Part shown: positions 42,475 through 50,853 of the stretch, piece by piece
How the letters are laid out: the number at the start of each line of letters is the position of its first letter
Numbering within the stretch: the stretch's first letter is position 1
Source of the DNA: Polyangiaceae bacterium
Lineage (GTDB): Bacteria; Myxococcota_A; Polyangia; Polyangiales; Polyangiaceae
Assembly: GCA_020633235.1 (NCBI GenBank)
Contig: JACKEA010000001.1
Location: 310,001-374,000 of the forward strand
DNA length: 64,000 nucleotides
Reading direction: 5' to 3'
Program-made: the position numbers and the translations under genes
The notes under the pieces: model-generated
Databases searched by the model: none
What the model was told of the DNA's origin: nothing
The model's input: the letters and a program-made list of their open reading frames with translations, nothing else

Positions 42475-44055
42475 ATGGTCGCCACCGCTCAAACCTCCGC
42501 CACCATTTGCGGTAAGCCGTTGGGGCTCGCCACCGCGCACACCAGCGCGCTCATCGGGCTGGAAACGCAGCCCATTGCCGTAGAGGTGTGCGCCACTCGC
42601 GGGCCCAGCATGTTTCAGCTCGTGGGGCTCGCCCACGCGGCGGTACGCGAGGCGCGCGTTCGTGTGGCCAGCGCGCTGGCGGGCATCGGCGTGCTGATGG
42701 ACGAGCACGCGATCACGGTGAACCTCGCGCCCGCCGATCTGCGCAAGAGCGGCGCGGCCCTCGACGTGGCGATGGCCCTGGCGGTGCTGGGCGCCCTCGA
42801 CAAGCTTCCGGCCAAGTCCCTGGACAACGTGCTGGTGCTCGGGGAGCTCGCGCTGGACGGCACCCTGCGCTCCGTTTCCGGCGTGCTTCCCCAGCTCGAG
42901 GGAGCGCGAGCCCGGGGTGTGGCGTTCGCCATCGTTCCCAGTGGCAACGCGCGGGAAGCCGGACTGGTGCGGGGCATGACCGTGCGCACCGCGGACAGCG
43001 TGGCCGAGATCGTGGAGGCTCTGCGCGGAAACCGCGAGCTGCCGCGGGTTCCGCCTACCGTGTACTCGCCCGGCGACGCCGTGCGCTTCGGCGACATGAG
43101 CGAGGTACGGGGTCAATCCGAGGCACGCCGCTCGCTGGAGGTGTCGGCTGCGGGCGGTCACAACCTGCTGATGGTGGGGCCCCCGGGCGGCGGCAAGACG
43201 CTGCTCGCGCGCCTGTTGCCGTCGATCCTGCCGCCGCTCACCTACGAGGAAGCCATCGAGGCCACGGCGGTGCACTCCGTGGCCGGGCTCATCGATCCGG
43301 ATCAAGGCATGGTTGCGTCCAGGCCGTTTCGCGCGCCGCACCACTCGGTGAGCGACGCCGGGCTCGTGGGCGGTGGCGACATTCCGCGTCCCGGCGAGAT
43401 CAGCCTCGCCCACCACGGCGTGCTGTTCCTCGACGAGTTGGCGGAGTTTCGGCGTAGCGCCCTCGAGTCCCTGCGGCAGCCGCTGGAAGACGGCCTCGTG
43501 TGCATCTCCCGCGCCCGAGCGCGCGCGTGGTTCCCCGCGCGGCCGCTGCTCACCGCGGCGGTGAATCCGTGCCCGTGCGGCTACTACGGTCATCCGCATC
43601 GGGATTGCCGCTGCTCGCCGGAGGCGCGCCGCCGCTACCTGGCGCGGCTCAGCGGACCGCTCATGGATCGCATCGACATCCACGTGCAGGTGCCTCCGGT
43701 GGAGGTAACGGCGCTCACGCGTGGTGCACCTGGCGAAAGCTCCGGCGTGGTGCGCGAGCGCGTGCTCAGAGCCCGCGCGGTGCAGGCCGCGCGGCGTGAG
43801 GCTGGATTGACGCGCGCACGCAACAACGCCGAGCTCCCCGCGCGCGAGCTGCCTGTCATCGCCGAGCCGGATGGCAAGGCCACTCGAACGCTCGAAAAGG
43901 CGATGAGCGATCTCTCGCTGTCCGCCCGGGCCTACGTGCGCGTGCTGCGCGTGGCCCGCACCCTCGCCGATCTCGACGGACACCCGCGGGTGCGCGAGCG
44001 GCACGTGGTCGAGGCGCTGCAGGGACGGATGCTCGACCGCGAAATCATGCCCTGA
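42475..44055 (+). CDS. comM: ComM/YifB magnesium-chelatase-like ATPase
   Basis: 526 residues. N-terminal Lon-protease-like domain (about 25-170), AAA+ core with Walker A VGPPGGGKT and LFLDELAEF (Walker B), HHSVSDAGLVGGG, and the Cys cluster NPCPCGYYGHPHRDCRC typical of the family, then a Mg-chelatase C-terminal helical part. ComM is a hexameric helicase that drives branch migration in natural transformation. ATG at MVATAQTS; an in-frame start 24 bp upstream is also possible. It precedes recA by 65 bp on the same strand, consistent with a recombination role. Confidence 0.92.
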   Translation: MVATAQTSATICGKPLGLATAHTSALIGLETQPIAVEVCATRGPSMFQLVGLAHAAVREARVRVASALAGIGVLMDEHAITVNLAPADLRKSGAALDVAMALAVLGALDKLPAKSLDNVLVLGELALDGTLRSVSGVLPQLEGARARGVAFAIVPSGNAREAGLVRGMTVRTADSVAEIVEALRGNRELPRVPPTVYSPGDAVRFGDMSEVRGQSEARRSLEVSAAGGHNLLMVGPPGGGKTLLARLLPSILPPLTYEEAIEATAVHSVAGLIDPDQGMVASRPFRAPHHSVSDAGLVGGGDIPRPGEISLAHHGVLFLDELAEFRRSALESLRQPLEDGLVCISRARARAWFPARPLLTAAVNPCPCGYYGHPHRDCRCSPEARRRYLARLSGPLMDRIDIHVQVPPVEVTALTRGAPGESSGVVRERVLRARAVQAARREAGLTRARNNAELPARELPVIAEPDGKATRTLEKAMSDLSLSARAYVRVLRVARTLADLDGHPRVRERHVVEALQGRMLDREIMP

Positions 44056-44120
44056 GTCTTCCTGGGCTCGGCGCGTTTGCCGAGTACCTCGGAGCAACCC
44101 AATGCAAAGGAAACCGTTTC

Positions 44121-45167
44121 ATGGCCAAGAAGAGTGAACGTGACGACGCCGTACAGGACGTCATCAACGAGATAGAAAAGGCGATGGGTCGCGGCGCAAT
44201 CATGCGCATGGACGCAGATGCGCAGGTGGCCGTATCCGTCATACCCAGCGGCTCCATCGCCATCGACGACGCCTTGGGCGTGGGGGGCTATCCCCGCGGG
44301 CGCATCGTGGAGATCTTCGGGCCGGAGGCGAGCGGCAAGACCACGCTCACGCTGCACGCCATCGCCCAGGTGCAGCGCCTCGGCGGCGTGGCGGCGTTCA
44401 TCGACGCCGAGCACGCCTTCGATCTGCGCTACGCCAAGGCCATCGGCGTGGACCCCGGCCAGCTGCTCATGTCGCAGCCGGACTGCGGCGAGCAGGCGCT
44501 GGAAATCGTGGACTACCTGGCCTGCTCCGGCGCCATCGACCTGATCGTGGTGGACTCCGTGGCGGCGTTGGTGCCCCGCGCCGAGATCGAGGGCGACATG
44601 GGCGACCCGCACATGGGCTTGCAAGCGCGGCTGATGAGCCAGGCGATGCGAAAGCTCAACGTCTCGGTCTCTCGCTCCAACACCACGCTGATCTTCATCA
44701 ACCAGCTGCGCCAGAAGATCGGCGTGGTGTTCGGCAATCCGGAGACCACGACGGGTGGCAAGGCGCTGTCCTTCTACGCCAGCGTGCGGATGGACGTGCG
44801 GCGCACCGGCAAGGTGCAGTCGGGCGACGCCGTGGTGGGCAACCGCACGCGGGTACGGGTGGTGAAGAACAAGGTGGCGCCGCCGTTCGCCGAGGCGGAG
44901 TTCGACGTGCGCTGGGGCCACGGCATCGACGCCGCGGGGGACCTGCTCGACACGGCGATCCGCCTGGGCATCGTGGAGAAGAGCGGCTCGCACCTCAGCG
45001 TGGACGGCAAGAGCCTGGGGCAAGGCCGGGAGAAGGTGCGCGAGATGCTGCTCGCCACGCCGGAGCTCCTCGGCTCCCTCGAGACCGCGACGACCCAGCG
45101 CCTGGCAAGCACCGCCGGGCGCATCACGGAGAAGGGAGGTGCTGCCGCCGCGGCTGCCGCAGCGTGA
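44121..45167 (+). CDS. recA: Recombinase RecA
   Basis: 348 residues. Walker A GPEASGKTT, L1/L2 loops (region with GLQARLMSQAMRKLNVS and INQLRQKIGVVFGNPETTTGGKALSFYAS), and a C-terminal domain. The end is KGGAAAAAAAA rather than the acidic tail of E. coli RecA. The protein coats single DNA strands and drives homologous recombination and SOS. Myxobacteria often carry two recA genes; which one this is cannot be told. No LexA-like box was clearly seen upstream. Confidence 0.95.
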   Translation: MAKKSERDDAVQDVINEIEKAMGRGAIMRMDADAQVAVSVIPSGSIAIDDALGVGGYPRGRIVEIFGPEASGKTTLTLHAIAQVQRLGGVAAFIDAEHAFDLRYAKAIGVDPGQLLMSQPDCGEQALEIVDYLACSGAIDLIVVDSVAALVPRAEIEGDMGDPHMGLQARLMSQAMRKLNVSVSRSNTTLIFINQLRQKIGVVFGNPETTTGGKALSFYASVRMDVRRTGKVQSGDAVVGNRTRVRVVKNKVAPPFAEAEFDVRWGHGIDAAGDLLDTAIRLGIVEKSGSHLSVDGKSLGQGREKVREMLLATPELLGSLETATTQRLASTAGRITEKGGAAAAAAAA

Positions 45168-45176
45168 GCGAATTTC

Positions 45177-45236
45177 TGTTGGTCCGGCGCGGCGACACAC
45201 CTCGCGTGGACGCCCCTTTCGTCGCCGCGCCGGGCC
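45177..45236 (+). terminator. recA downstream hairpin built from dispersed repeat, copy 13
   Basis: TGTTGGTCCGGCGCGGCGAC begins 9 bp after the recA stop, after AATTTC. GGTCCGGCGCGGCGAC can pair with GTCGCCGCGCCGGGCC 24 bp further on (16-bp stem, one mismatch). It is a large terminator-like hairpin without a U-tract. Confidence 0.7.
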
Positions 45237-45286
45237 GGCACCCGTTCTGGTGCCAAAGCACGTAGCAGCTCAACCCCCTCGACGAT

Positions 45287-45314
45287 ACTGTGAAACCGTG
45301 AAGAACATCACAGT
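45287..45314. promoter_or_regulatory. Toxin-antitoxin operator
   Basis: ACTGTGA...TCACAGT, 7-bp arms 14 bases apart, spanning the GTG start of the antitoxin gene. Likely bound by the RHH antitoxin for autoregulation. Confidence 0.6.
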
Positions 45315-45528
45315 TACACTGCCAGATGATCTGTATCGGCGCGCCCGAATCAAGGCCGCCGAGCTGGACACCTCTGTCAGCGCCGTCGTCCGCGAGTTTC
45401 TGACTCGCTTCGCGCAGGAGGAGTCGGACTTCGAGCGACGCAAGCGGCTGCAGTCGGAGGTGATCGCGTCACTGAAGACCTTCCGCGCGGGGGATCGCGT
45501 CAGCCGCGACCAGGTGCACCGGCGCTGA
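45298..45528 (+). CDS. Ribbon-helix-helix antitoxin
   Basis: 76 residues. MKNITVTLPDDLYRRARIKAAELDTSVSAVVREFLTRFA is a MetJ/Arc/CopG ribbon-helix-helix; the short acidic/basic tail would contact the toxin. GTG start chosen since it starts the RHH beta strand. Stop overlaps the PIN gene start (TGATG). It neutralises the toxin and represses the operon. Confidence 0.87.
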   Translation: MKNITVTLPDDLYRRARIKAAELDTSVSAVVREFLTRFAQEESDFERRKRLQSEVIASLKTFRAGDRVSRDQVHRR

Positions 45529-45935
45529 TGGAGTTCGTGGACACCAATGTCTTGCTCTACGCCGTGAGCAGGGATCCGTCCGAAAACAGCAAAGCGGAGC
45601 GCGCACGAGCGCTACTCGATCGGGACGATCTTTGCCTCTCGGTGCAGGTGCTGCAGGAGTTCTACGTCCAAGCAACGCGTGTAGGTCGGTCGGACGCCCT
45701 CACGCACGAGCAAGCTGTACTGCTGATCGAGTCGTTTCTACGTTTCCCCGCGCAGGAGCTCACTCTGGCCGTCATGAAGGCTGCGTTGGCGAGCAAAGAG
45801 CGCTTTCAAATCTCGTACTGCGATGCGGCCATCATAGAAGCGGCACGGGCACTGGGCTGCAGCGTACTGCACACCGAGGACCTGAACGACGGTCAGGACT
45901 ACGGTGGTGTGACGGCGAAGACCCCGTTCGTGTAG
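45528..45935 (+). CDS. PIN-domain toxin, VapC type
   Basis: 135 residues. PIN fold with the acidic active-site residues Asp5 (EFVDTNVLLYA), Glu44 (VLQEFYVQ) and Asp99 (SYCDAAIIEAA), and a final HTEDLNDG. The enzyme cuts RNA (tRNA or mRNA) with Mg2+ when the antitoxin is degraded. Coupled to the RHH gene, so the pair should act as a VapBC-like system. Confidence 0.88.
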   Translation: MEFVDTNVLLYAVSRDPSENSKAERARALLDRDDLCLSVQVLQEFYVQATRVGRSDALTHEQAVLLIESFLRFPAQELTLAVMKAALASKERFQISYCDAAIIEAARALGCSVLHTEDLNDGQDYGGVTAKTPFV

Positions 45936-46189
45936 ACAGCACCACCCTCGCGTCACTGGGGCATTGAACGCGCAAGGACCGAGGCTCGCGCGAACGCTAC
46001 GCGGCGAGGGTGCGGGTTGCCGACAGCCCGTTGATGAGGCTCGCGCCGCCGCCGTTGCACTCCATCTGCGCGGGCGAGCCGCCCAGCCCGGCAACGCCGC
46101 CGGAGCCCGAGGCCCCGGCGCATCGCCAGTGAACTGAAGCATGGCGAACTGATCGGGCTCCAGCCCGACGTGCGAAGGCCAATCCCGAG
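45936..46189. other. Gap with possible gene remnant
   Basis: The minus strand here can be read as GGVAGLGGSPAQMECNGGGA...LATRTLAA, resembling the end of a myxobacterial secreted protein, but with no proper start; it would run out of the dispersed repeat. Judged a remnant. No other structure noted. Confidence 0.3.
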
Positions 46190-46209
46190 GTTTTGCGGCG
46201 GACCAACAA
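46190..46209 (-). repeat. Dispersed GC-rich intergenic repeat, copy 14
   Basis: Minus strand reads TTGTTGGTCCGCCGCAAAAC, then on the plus side AGAGAAGCCGAAA, shared with the copy near 27.25 kb. Confidence 0.75.
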
Positions 46210-46309
46210 GAGAAGCCGAAATCCCGGTGACAAGGCGGCAGTTTCGCCGGCTGTGCCTGCGTAATTGCCGGCGGAGGACCGTGGAGGTTGCGGTTACCCT
46301 GAGAGGACC

Positions 46310-47014
46310 ATGACGGATCCCCTGGTTCGCTACGAGAAGCAAGACGCGGTGTCCACCATCACCCTGGACGACGGCAAGGTGAACGCGCTGTCACCGGCGA
46401 TGTTCGGCGCGCTGAACGCCGCGCTGGATCGCGCCGAGAGCGACGGCAGCGTCGTGCTGATCACCGGCCGGGCGGGGCGCTTCTCCGGCGGCTTCGATCT
46501 GGGCGTGTTCCGCCGGGGGCGGGAGGCGTCGGTGGAGATGCTGCTCGCGGGAGCGCGGACGGCGCGACGCCTGCTCGCGTTTCCGGCCCCCGTGGTGATC
46601 GCGTCCAGCGGCCACGCCATCGCCATGGCGGCGTTCTTGCTCACCACGGCGGATCTTCGCATTGGCGTGAGCGAAGCCGGCACGCGGATCTGCGCCAACG
46701 AAGTCGAGATCGGCCTGACGGTGCCGCACTTCGCCGTCGAGCTGTGCCGCCAGCGGCTGACCCCCAGCGCGTTCCAGCGTGCGCTGGACCTCGCGCACGT
46801 CTTTCCTCCCGACGAGGCCGTGCGTGCGGGGTTCCTCGACGAGGTCGTGCCCGCGGCCGATCTCTCGCGCGTGGCGCAGGAGCGTGCGCTCGCGCTGGCG
46901 AAGCTCATGCGCGACGCGCACACCGCCACCAAGAGTCGGGTGCGCGCCCAGGCTTTGGCAGCGCTCGATGCCGCCATCGAAAGCGACCTCGAAGACTGGA
47001 ATCAGCGCCTCTAG
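46310..47014 (+). CDS. Enoyl-CoA hydratase/isomerase family protein
   Basis: 234 residues, crotonase fold: oxyanion-hole segments GRAGRFSGGFDLGVF and ASSGHAIAMAAFLLTTADLRIGVSE, the first of which has FSGGFDL (hydratase type). The Glu of the usual second catalytic site reads VEIGLTVPHF. It could be an isomerase or a hydratase; pathway unknown. ATG with GAGAGGA at the usual spacing was chosen. Confidence 0.85.
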   Translation: MTDPLVRYEKQDAVSTITLDDGKVNALSPAMFGALNAALDRAESDGSVVLITGRAGRFSGGFDLGVFRRGREASVEMLLAGARTARRLLAFPAPVVIASSGHAIAMAAFLLTTADLRIGVSEAGTRICANEVEIGLTVPHFAVELCRQRLTPSAFQRALDLAHVFPPDEAVRAGFLDEVVPAADLSRVAQERALALAKLMRDAHTATKSRVRAQALAALDAAIESDLEDWNQRL

Positions 47015-47052
47015 CCTCGCTTAATCTGCGCACTGGACTACGCTTTCACCCC

Positions 47053-49110
47053 ATGAAGCTCGTCCTTGCGGTCGCGGTGGCACTCCTCCTTGGTGGCTGT
47101 GGCGACAGCGACAGCGGCACCACGGCGCCGAAGAAGCTCGTTCCGGTGGAAGGCACCAGCGTCGTGTTCGACGTTGACGCCGATCTCTCGTCTTCGGCGA
47201 GCTTCTATGATCTCCCGTATCCCTCGGATCTGCGTCTCACGGAAGCCGGGACCCCGAACGTGAGCGCGATGCCGCAAGCCGCCGACTCCGTGGCGGCGAC
47301 GTTGACCGCAGCGGCGGAGGCGCGCCCGGGGTTCCCTGCCACGCCGGCGGCGTACTTCCGATTCGACGGCGCGCTGCCGGAGCTGGACGCCGAGACGGCG
47401 ATCGCCGCCGACGCGGCCTCACCGGTGCTCCTCGTCGACGTGGATCCCGACTCGCCGGACCGCGGCAAGCTGTATCCGACGGCGGCCCACGTCCACGCGA
47501 AGGATGGTTTCAATCCCGAAAACCTCCTGGCCGTTGGCGCCTATCCCGGCATCGTGCTGCCGACGGATCGCACCTACGCCATCGTCGTTATGCGATCCTT
47601 GAAAGACGCGGCGGGCGAGCCGTTGGGAGTTCCGCTGAGCATGGTGGAGCTCAAGGCGGGGAGGACGCCCGCCGGCAGTCACGGCGCCGACCTCGCCAAG
47701 CTGTATCTGCCACTGTGGGAAACCCTCGAAACGCTGCAGTTGGATCGCGAAGAGGTCGCTGCCGCCACCGTCTTCACGGTGGGCGACGTCGTTGCGGAGA
47801 CTCTGTCCCTGTCCGACAAAGTGCTCGCAGCGTACGACGCGAAGATCGAAGGCCTGGCGCTGGATCCCGACGATGGCGCCACGCAGCCGCGCTTCTGCGA
47901 GCTGCACGGCAGCATGACCGTGCCGCAGTTCCAGCAAGGCACGCCCCCCTTCGATACCGAGGGCCTGATGGTGCTCGGCAGCGACGGCACTCCCGAGCGC
48001 CTGCGCGACGAAGTCTCGCCCGTCGCCATCACCATTCCAAAGGGACCCATGCCGGCGGGCGGCTACCCCCTCGCGGTCTACATCCACGGCTCCGGCGGCC
48101 TGTCCACGCAGCTGGTGGATCGCGGCAAGATCACCGTCACCGGCGGGCCGCCCACCAAGGGTGAAGGCCCCGCCTTCGTGCTCGAGCCCCACGGCTACGC
48201 CATGGCCGGCTCCGCCATGCCCCTCAACCCCGAGCGTCTGCCCGGCGCGAGCGACTTCGCCTACATCAACCTGATGAACCTGGGGCCGTTCGCGTCCACG
48301 TTCCGTCAAGGCGTGTTCGAGCAGCGCCTCTTCATCCGTGCCCTCAGCACGCTCCAGATCGATCCCGCGATCCTCGCTGGATGCACCGGCCCCACGCTGC
48401 CCAGCGGCGAGACCAGCTACCACTTCAACACCGATCGCTTGCTGCTGATGGGCCAATCGATGGGCGGGCAGTACACCAACCTGGTGGCGCCCGTGGAGCC
48501 GCTGGTGAAGGCCGTGATCCCCACGGGCGCTGGCGGCATGTGGAGCGAATTCATGGTGGAGAGCCCGCTCTTCAACGGCGTGAAGTACCTGGCGGCCAAT
48601 CTGCTCGAGGTCGATCCCGAGAATCTGACCTACCTGCACCCGGCCCTGCACCTGCTGTTCACCGCTTGGGAGCCGGGAGACGCCGACGTGGCCGTGTCGC
48701 GCATCGGTCTTCGACCGCTTCCAGGTCACCCCGTACGCCCGATCTACGAGCCCGCCGGCAAGGGCGACGAGTTCTGGACCACGTCCATCTACAACGCCAT
48801 GGCCATGGCCTACGGCACCGAGCAAGCCGGGGACGTGGTGTGGGCCGACATGCAAGACGCGCTCGCCCTGGTCGGCCGCGACGGCATCCAGAGCTACCCC
48901 GCCAAGAACAACGTCACCTCCGCAGACGGCACGCCCTTCACCGCCATCGTCGTGCAGTACGAAGGCGACGGCATCGAAGACCCGCACTACATCTTCCAGC
49001 AGCGGGACGAGGTGAAGTACCAGTACGGCTGCTTCGCCGAGACGTTCCTGAAGACGGGCGTAGCCGTGGTGCCCGCGCCTGCCGCCCTCGGCACTCCCTG
49101 CCCTCAATAG
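47053..49110 (+). CDS. Large lipoprotein with alpha/beta-hydrolase domain
   Basis: 685 residues. Lipobox VALLLGGCGD; an N-terminal beta-rich domain (about 30-310, FDVDADLSSSASFYDLPYPSDLRL); a hydrolase part from about 330 with YIHGSGG (oxyanion), nucleophile elbow MGQSMGGQYTN (Ser near 475) and GDGIEDPHYIF near the end as the acid/His region. Probably an esterase or lipase at the cell surface. No close family named. ATG gives the lipobox. Confidence 0.8.
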   Translation: MKLVLAVAVALLLGGCGDSDSGTTAPKKLVPVEGTSVVFDVDADLSSSASFYDLPYPSDLRLTEAGTPNVSAMPQAADSVAATLTAAAEARPGFPATPAAYFRFDGALPELDAETAIAADAASPVLLVDVDPDSPDRGKLYPTAAHVHAKDGFNPENLLAVGAYPGIVLPTDRTYAIVVMRSLKDAAGEPLGVPLSMVELKAGRTPAGSHGADLAKLYLPLWETLETLQLDREEVAAATVFTVGDVVAETLSLSDKVLAAYDAKIEGLALDPDDGATQPRFCELHGSMTVPQFQQGTPPFDTEGLMVLGSDGTPERLRDEVSPVAITIPKGPMPAGGYPLAVYIHGSGGLSTQLVDRGKITVTGGPPTKGEGPAFVLEPHGYAMAGSAMPLNPERLPGASDFAYINLMNLGPFASTFRQGVFEQRLFIRALSTLQIDPAILAGCTGPTLPSGETSYHFNTDRLLLMGQSMGGQYTNLVAPVEPLVKAVIPTGAGGMWSEFMVESPLFNGVKYLAANLLEVDPENLTYLHPALHLLFTAWEPGDADVAVSRIGLRPLPGHPVRPIYEPAGKGDEFWTTSIYNAMAMAYGTEQAGDVVWADMQDALALVGRDGIQSYPAKNNVTSADGTPFTAIVVQYEGDGIEDPHYIFQQRDEVKYQYGCFAETFLKTGVAVVPAPAALGTPCPQ

Positions 49111-49120
49111 GGCAGCATCC

Positions 49121-49140
49121 TGTTGGTCCGCCGCGGAACC
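49121..49140 (+). repeat. Dispersed GC-rich intergenic repeat, copy 15
   Basis: TGTTGGTCCGCCGCGGAACC starts 10 bp after the hydrolase lipoprotein stop, same direction; an inverted partner GTTCCGCCGCCGCGG follows, allowing a hairpin. Confidence 0.88.
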
Positions 49141-49164
49141 TCACGTTCCGCCGCCGCGGCAGTG

Positions 49165-50538
49165 TCACCCGAGCGCGTTCAACACTTCAGCCCCCACCAC
49201 GATGTTCTCGCCGGGGCGACGCGTGGTTTCGGGAACGAAGAGCATGCGGACGATCTCATCGTAGCTCTTGGACAGCTGCGGTGGTTGGCGTCGGTCGAGC
49301 TCGCTCGCTGCAGCGCGCAGCTCCGAGCGCGACATGGGCTCGCGGTGCCACTTGACCTCACCCAACAGTAGCCGCTTGCCATCGCGCGACTCGCTCACGA
49401 CGTCCCACTCCGGGTCGTTCTTGCTCCACCAGCGCGAGGCGGGCCCCCAGTCCCCGAGCCGAGGAACAGCCGAACGGCAGAGATCTTCCCAAGCCGTAGA
49501 GACGAGGGCAGGCCAGTATCTCTCGAGCAGCAGCTTGCGGGTCGCCTTGGTTCCCGCGGCGAGCGCCGCGCGATGCGGGGCCACGATGCGGAACCACATT
49601 CGAATGAACGGATCGACGATCTTGTACAGGGAGCGCTTGCTCTTGCGCTCGCTGTCGCCAAACGGGATCTCTTTTGCTACCAGCCCCAGGCCCAGCAATC
49701 GATCCAGCGGTCTCGGGAGGGAAGTGGCCGGACGCCCCAGCCGGCCCGCAATTTCCGATACCCGGTGAGCGCCTGCGCCGATGGCGTCCAACACGGGCCG
49801 CAGCTCGATCGCAGGTGGCAGTTCCTCGAGCAGCAGGCGATCGGGTTCCCGATGGAGTGCGCCGACGGGATCGAGCACCAGCGCTTCCAGCTGATCCACG
49901 ACGGAGCCCTGCATTTCACTCGCGAGCTCCCAGTAACGGGGCACTCCTCCCCATGCCGCGAAGGTGTCGATCACGTCACTGGCCCTGCGGACGCGAAACA
50001 CCTCGGGTATGGAACCCGCAGGTAGCGGACCGAGCGGTAGGATTTCCTTGGCTCGGCCGAAGAGCGGCGCGCTCGCTGAAAGGACCAAACCTTGCATCAT
50101 TCGCTGGCTCGAACCCGCCAGCGCGACGACGAGTTGGGCTTCCTTGGCTTCGTGATCCACCCAGCGTTGCAGCACGCTCGGGAGCTCGGGGGAGGCAGCG
50201 ACGAGGTAGGGAAGCTCGTCGAACACGATCGGCCCGCGCCACTTGGCGGCTCGCGCCTCGCGCGCGAGCCGACTCAGGAGCACGGTCCAGTCGGGGTACT
50301 CGACCTCTCCGAACCCTTCGAGGCGCTGCCCGATTGCGGACGCGAAGTAGCGGCGCTGGATGTCCGGCGTCGACTGGTCGGCGACCGTGTACACGCCTTC
50401 ATGCTGGCGGGCCCACTCCACCAAGAGGCGCGTCTTGCCAATGCGGCGCCTGCCATAGACTACGGAGAGGGCGCTCGTTCTGCCCTGAAGCAAGCGATTC
50501 AGCCGTCCCAGCTCGGACTCACGGTCCACCCACAACAT
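49165..50538 (-). CDS. AAA ATPase with DUF234 C-terminal domain
   Basis: 457 residues. Archaeal-type ATPase: Walker A YGRRRIGKTRL, Walker B IVFDELPYLV, then a winged-helix section (VSEIAGRLGRPATSLPRPLDRLLGLGL) and a DUF234 nuclease-like C-terminal part with EWDVVSES...LLLGEVKWH (Asp-Glu-Lys pattern of restriction-like folds). Role unknown, perhaps defence or stress. ATG at MLWVDRESELG chosen; longer frames cross a clear repeat cluster that is better as an operator. Confidence 0.82.
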   Translation of the reverse strand: MLWVDRESELGRLNRLLQGRTSALSVVYGRRRIGKTRLLVEWARQHEGVYTVADQSTPDIQRRYFASAIGQRLEGFGEVEYPDWTVLLSRLAREARAAKWRGPIVFDELPYLVAASPELPSVLQRWVDHEAKEAQLVVALAGSSQRMMQGLVLSASAPLFGRAKEILPLGPLPAGSIPEVFRVRRASDVIDTFAAWGGVPRYWELASEMQGSVVDQLEALVLDPVGALHREPDRLLLEELPPAIELRPVLDAIGAGAHRVSEIAGRLGRPATSLPRPLDRLLGLGLVAKEIPFGDSERKSKRSLYKIVDPFIRMWFRIVAPHRAALAAGTKATRKLLLERYWPALVSTAWEDLCRSAVPRLGDWGPASRWWSKNDPEWDVVSESRDGKRLLLGEVKWHREPMSRSELRAAASELDRRQPPQLSKSYDEIVRMLFVPETTRRPGENIVVGAEVLNALG

Positions 50539-50572
50539 TATGCAGACAAGCATAATGCTGAAGCGCATAATG
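50536..50572. promoter_or_regulatory. Repeat cluster at the ATPase start
   Basis: CATTATGC-AGACAA-GCATAATG, an 8-bp perfect inverted repeat, followed by another GCATAATG. It covers the start codon and upstream 30 bp of the ATPase gene; suits a repressor site, possibly for the protein's own winged helix. Confidence 0.6.
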
Positions 50573-50853
50573 TAAATCGAGAAGGCGGTGGGGTCGGGTT
50601 CGGAGGCGGAAAGGCACGCCTGCGCGGTCGAGTCTCGCTCCGCACAGGAGGCATCGAGCCCGGCCGCGTGTTGCGGTGCGGTGGGAGATCCAAGGCGAGG
50701 TGCTCCACAGCGTCACCCTACAGCGTGCGTTCCGCAGCACCACGACGCGGGTTGCTCGCGCGCAGCGACGCTGCCGCGCGAGGCGGGAAGAAGTGGCCCT
50801 GACGGAGCGACAAGACCCGACGCGGCCGGAACCGTGGTGCTACACTGTCGTTC
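50573..50853. other. No gene seen between divergent genes
   Basis: 281 bp between the AAA ATPase and a lipoprotein gene. No open frame with a sensible start, RNA gene or palindrome was seen. Probably promoters for both sides. Confidence 0.4.

Noticed and set aside
42190..44097. 635-codon minus-strand frame
   Set aside because: Antisense of comM; Arg/His/Gly-rich, no recognizable fold.
47419..49107. 562-codon minus-strand frame
   Set aside because: Antisense of the hydrolase lipoprotein; no start region or motif.
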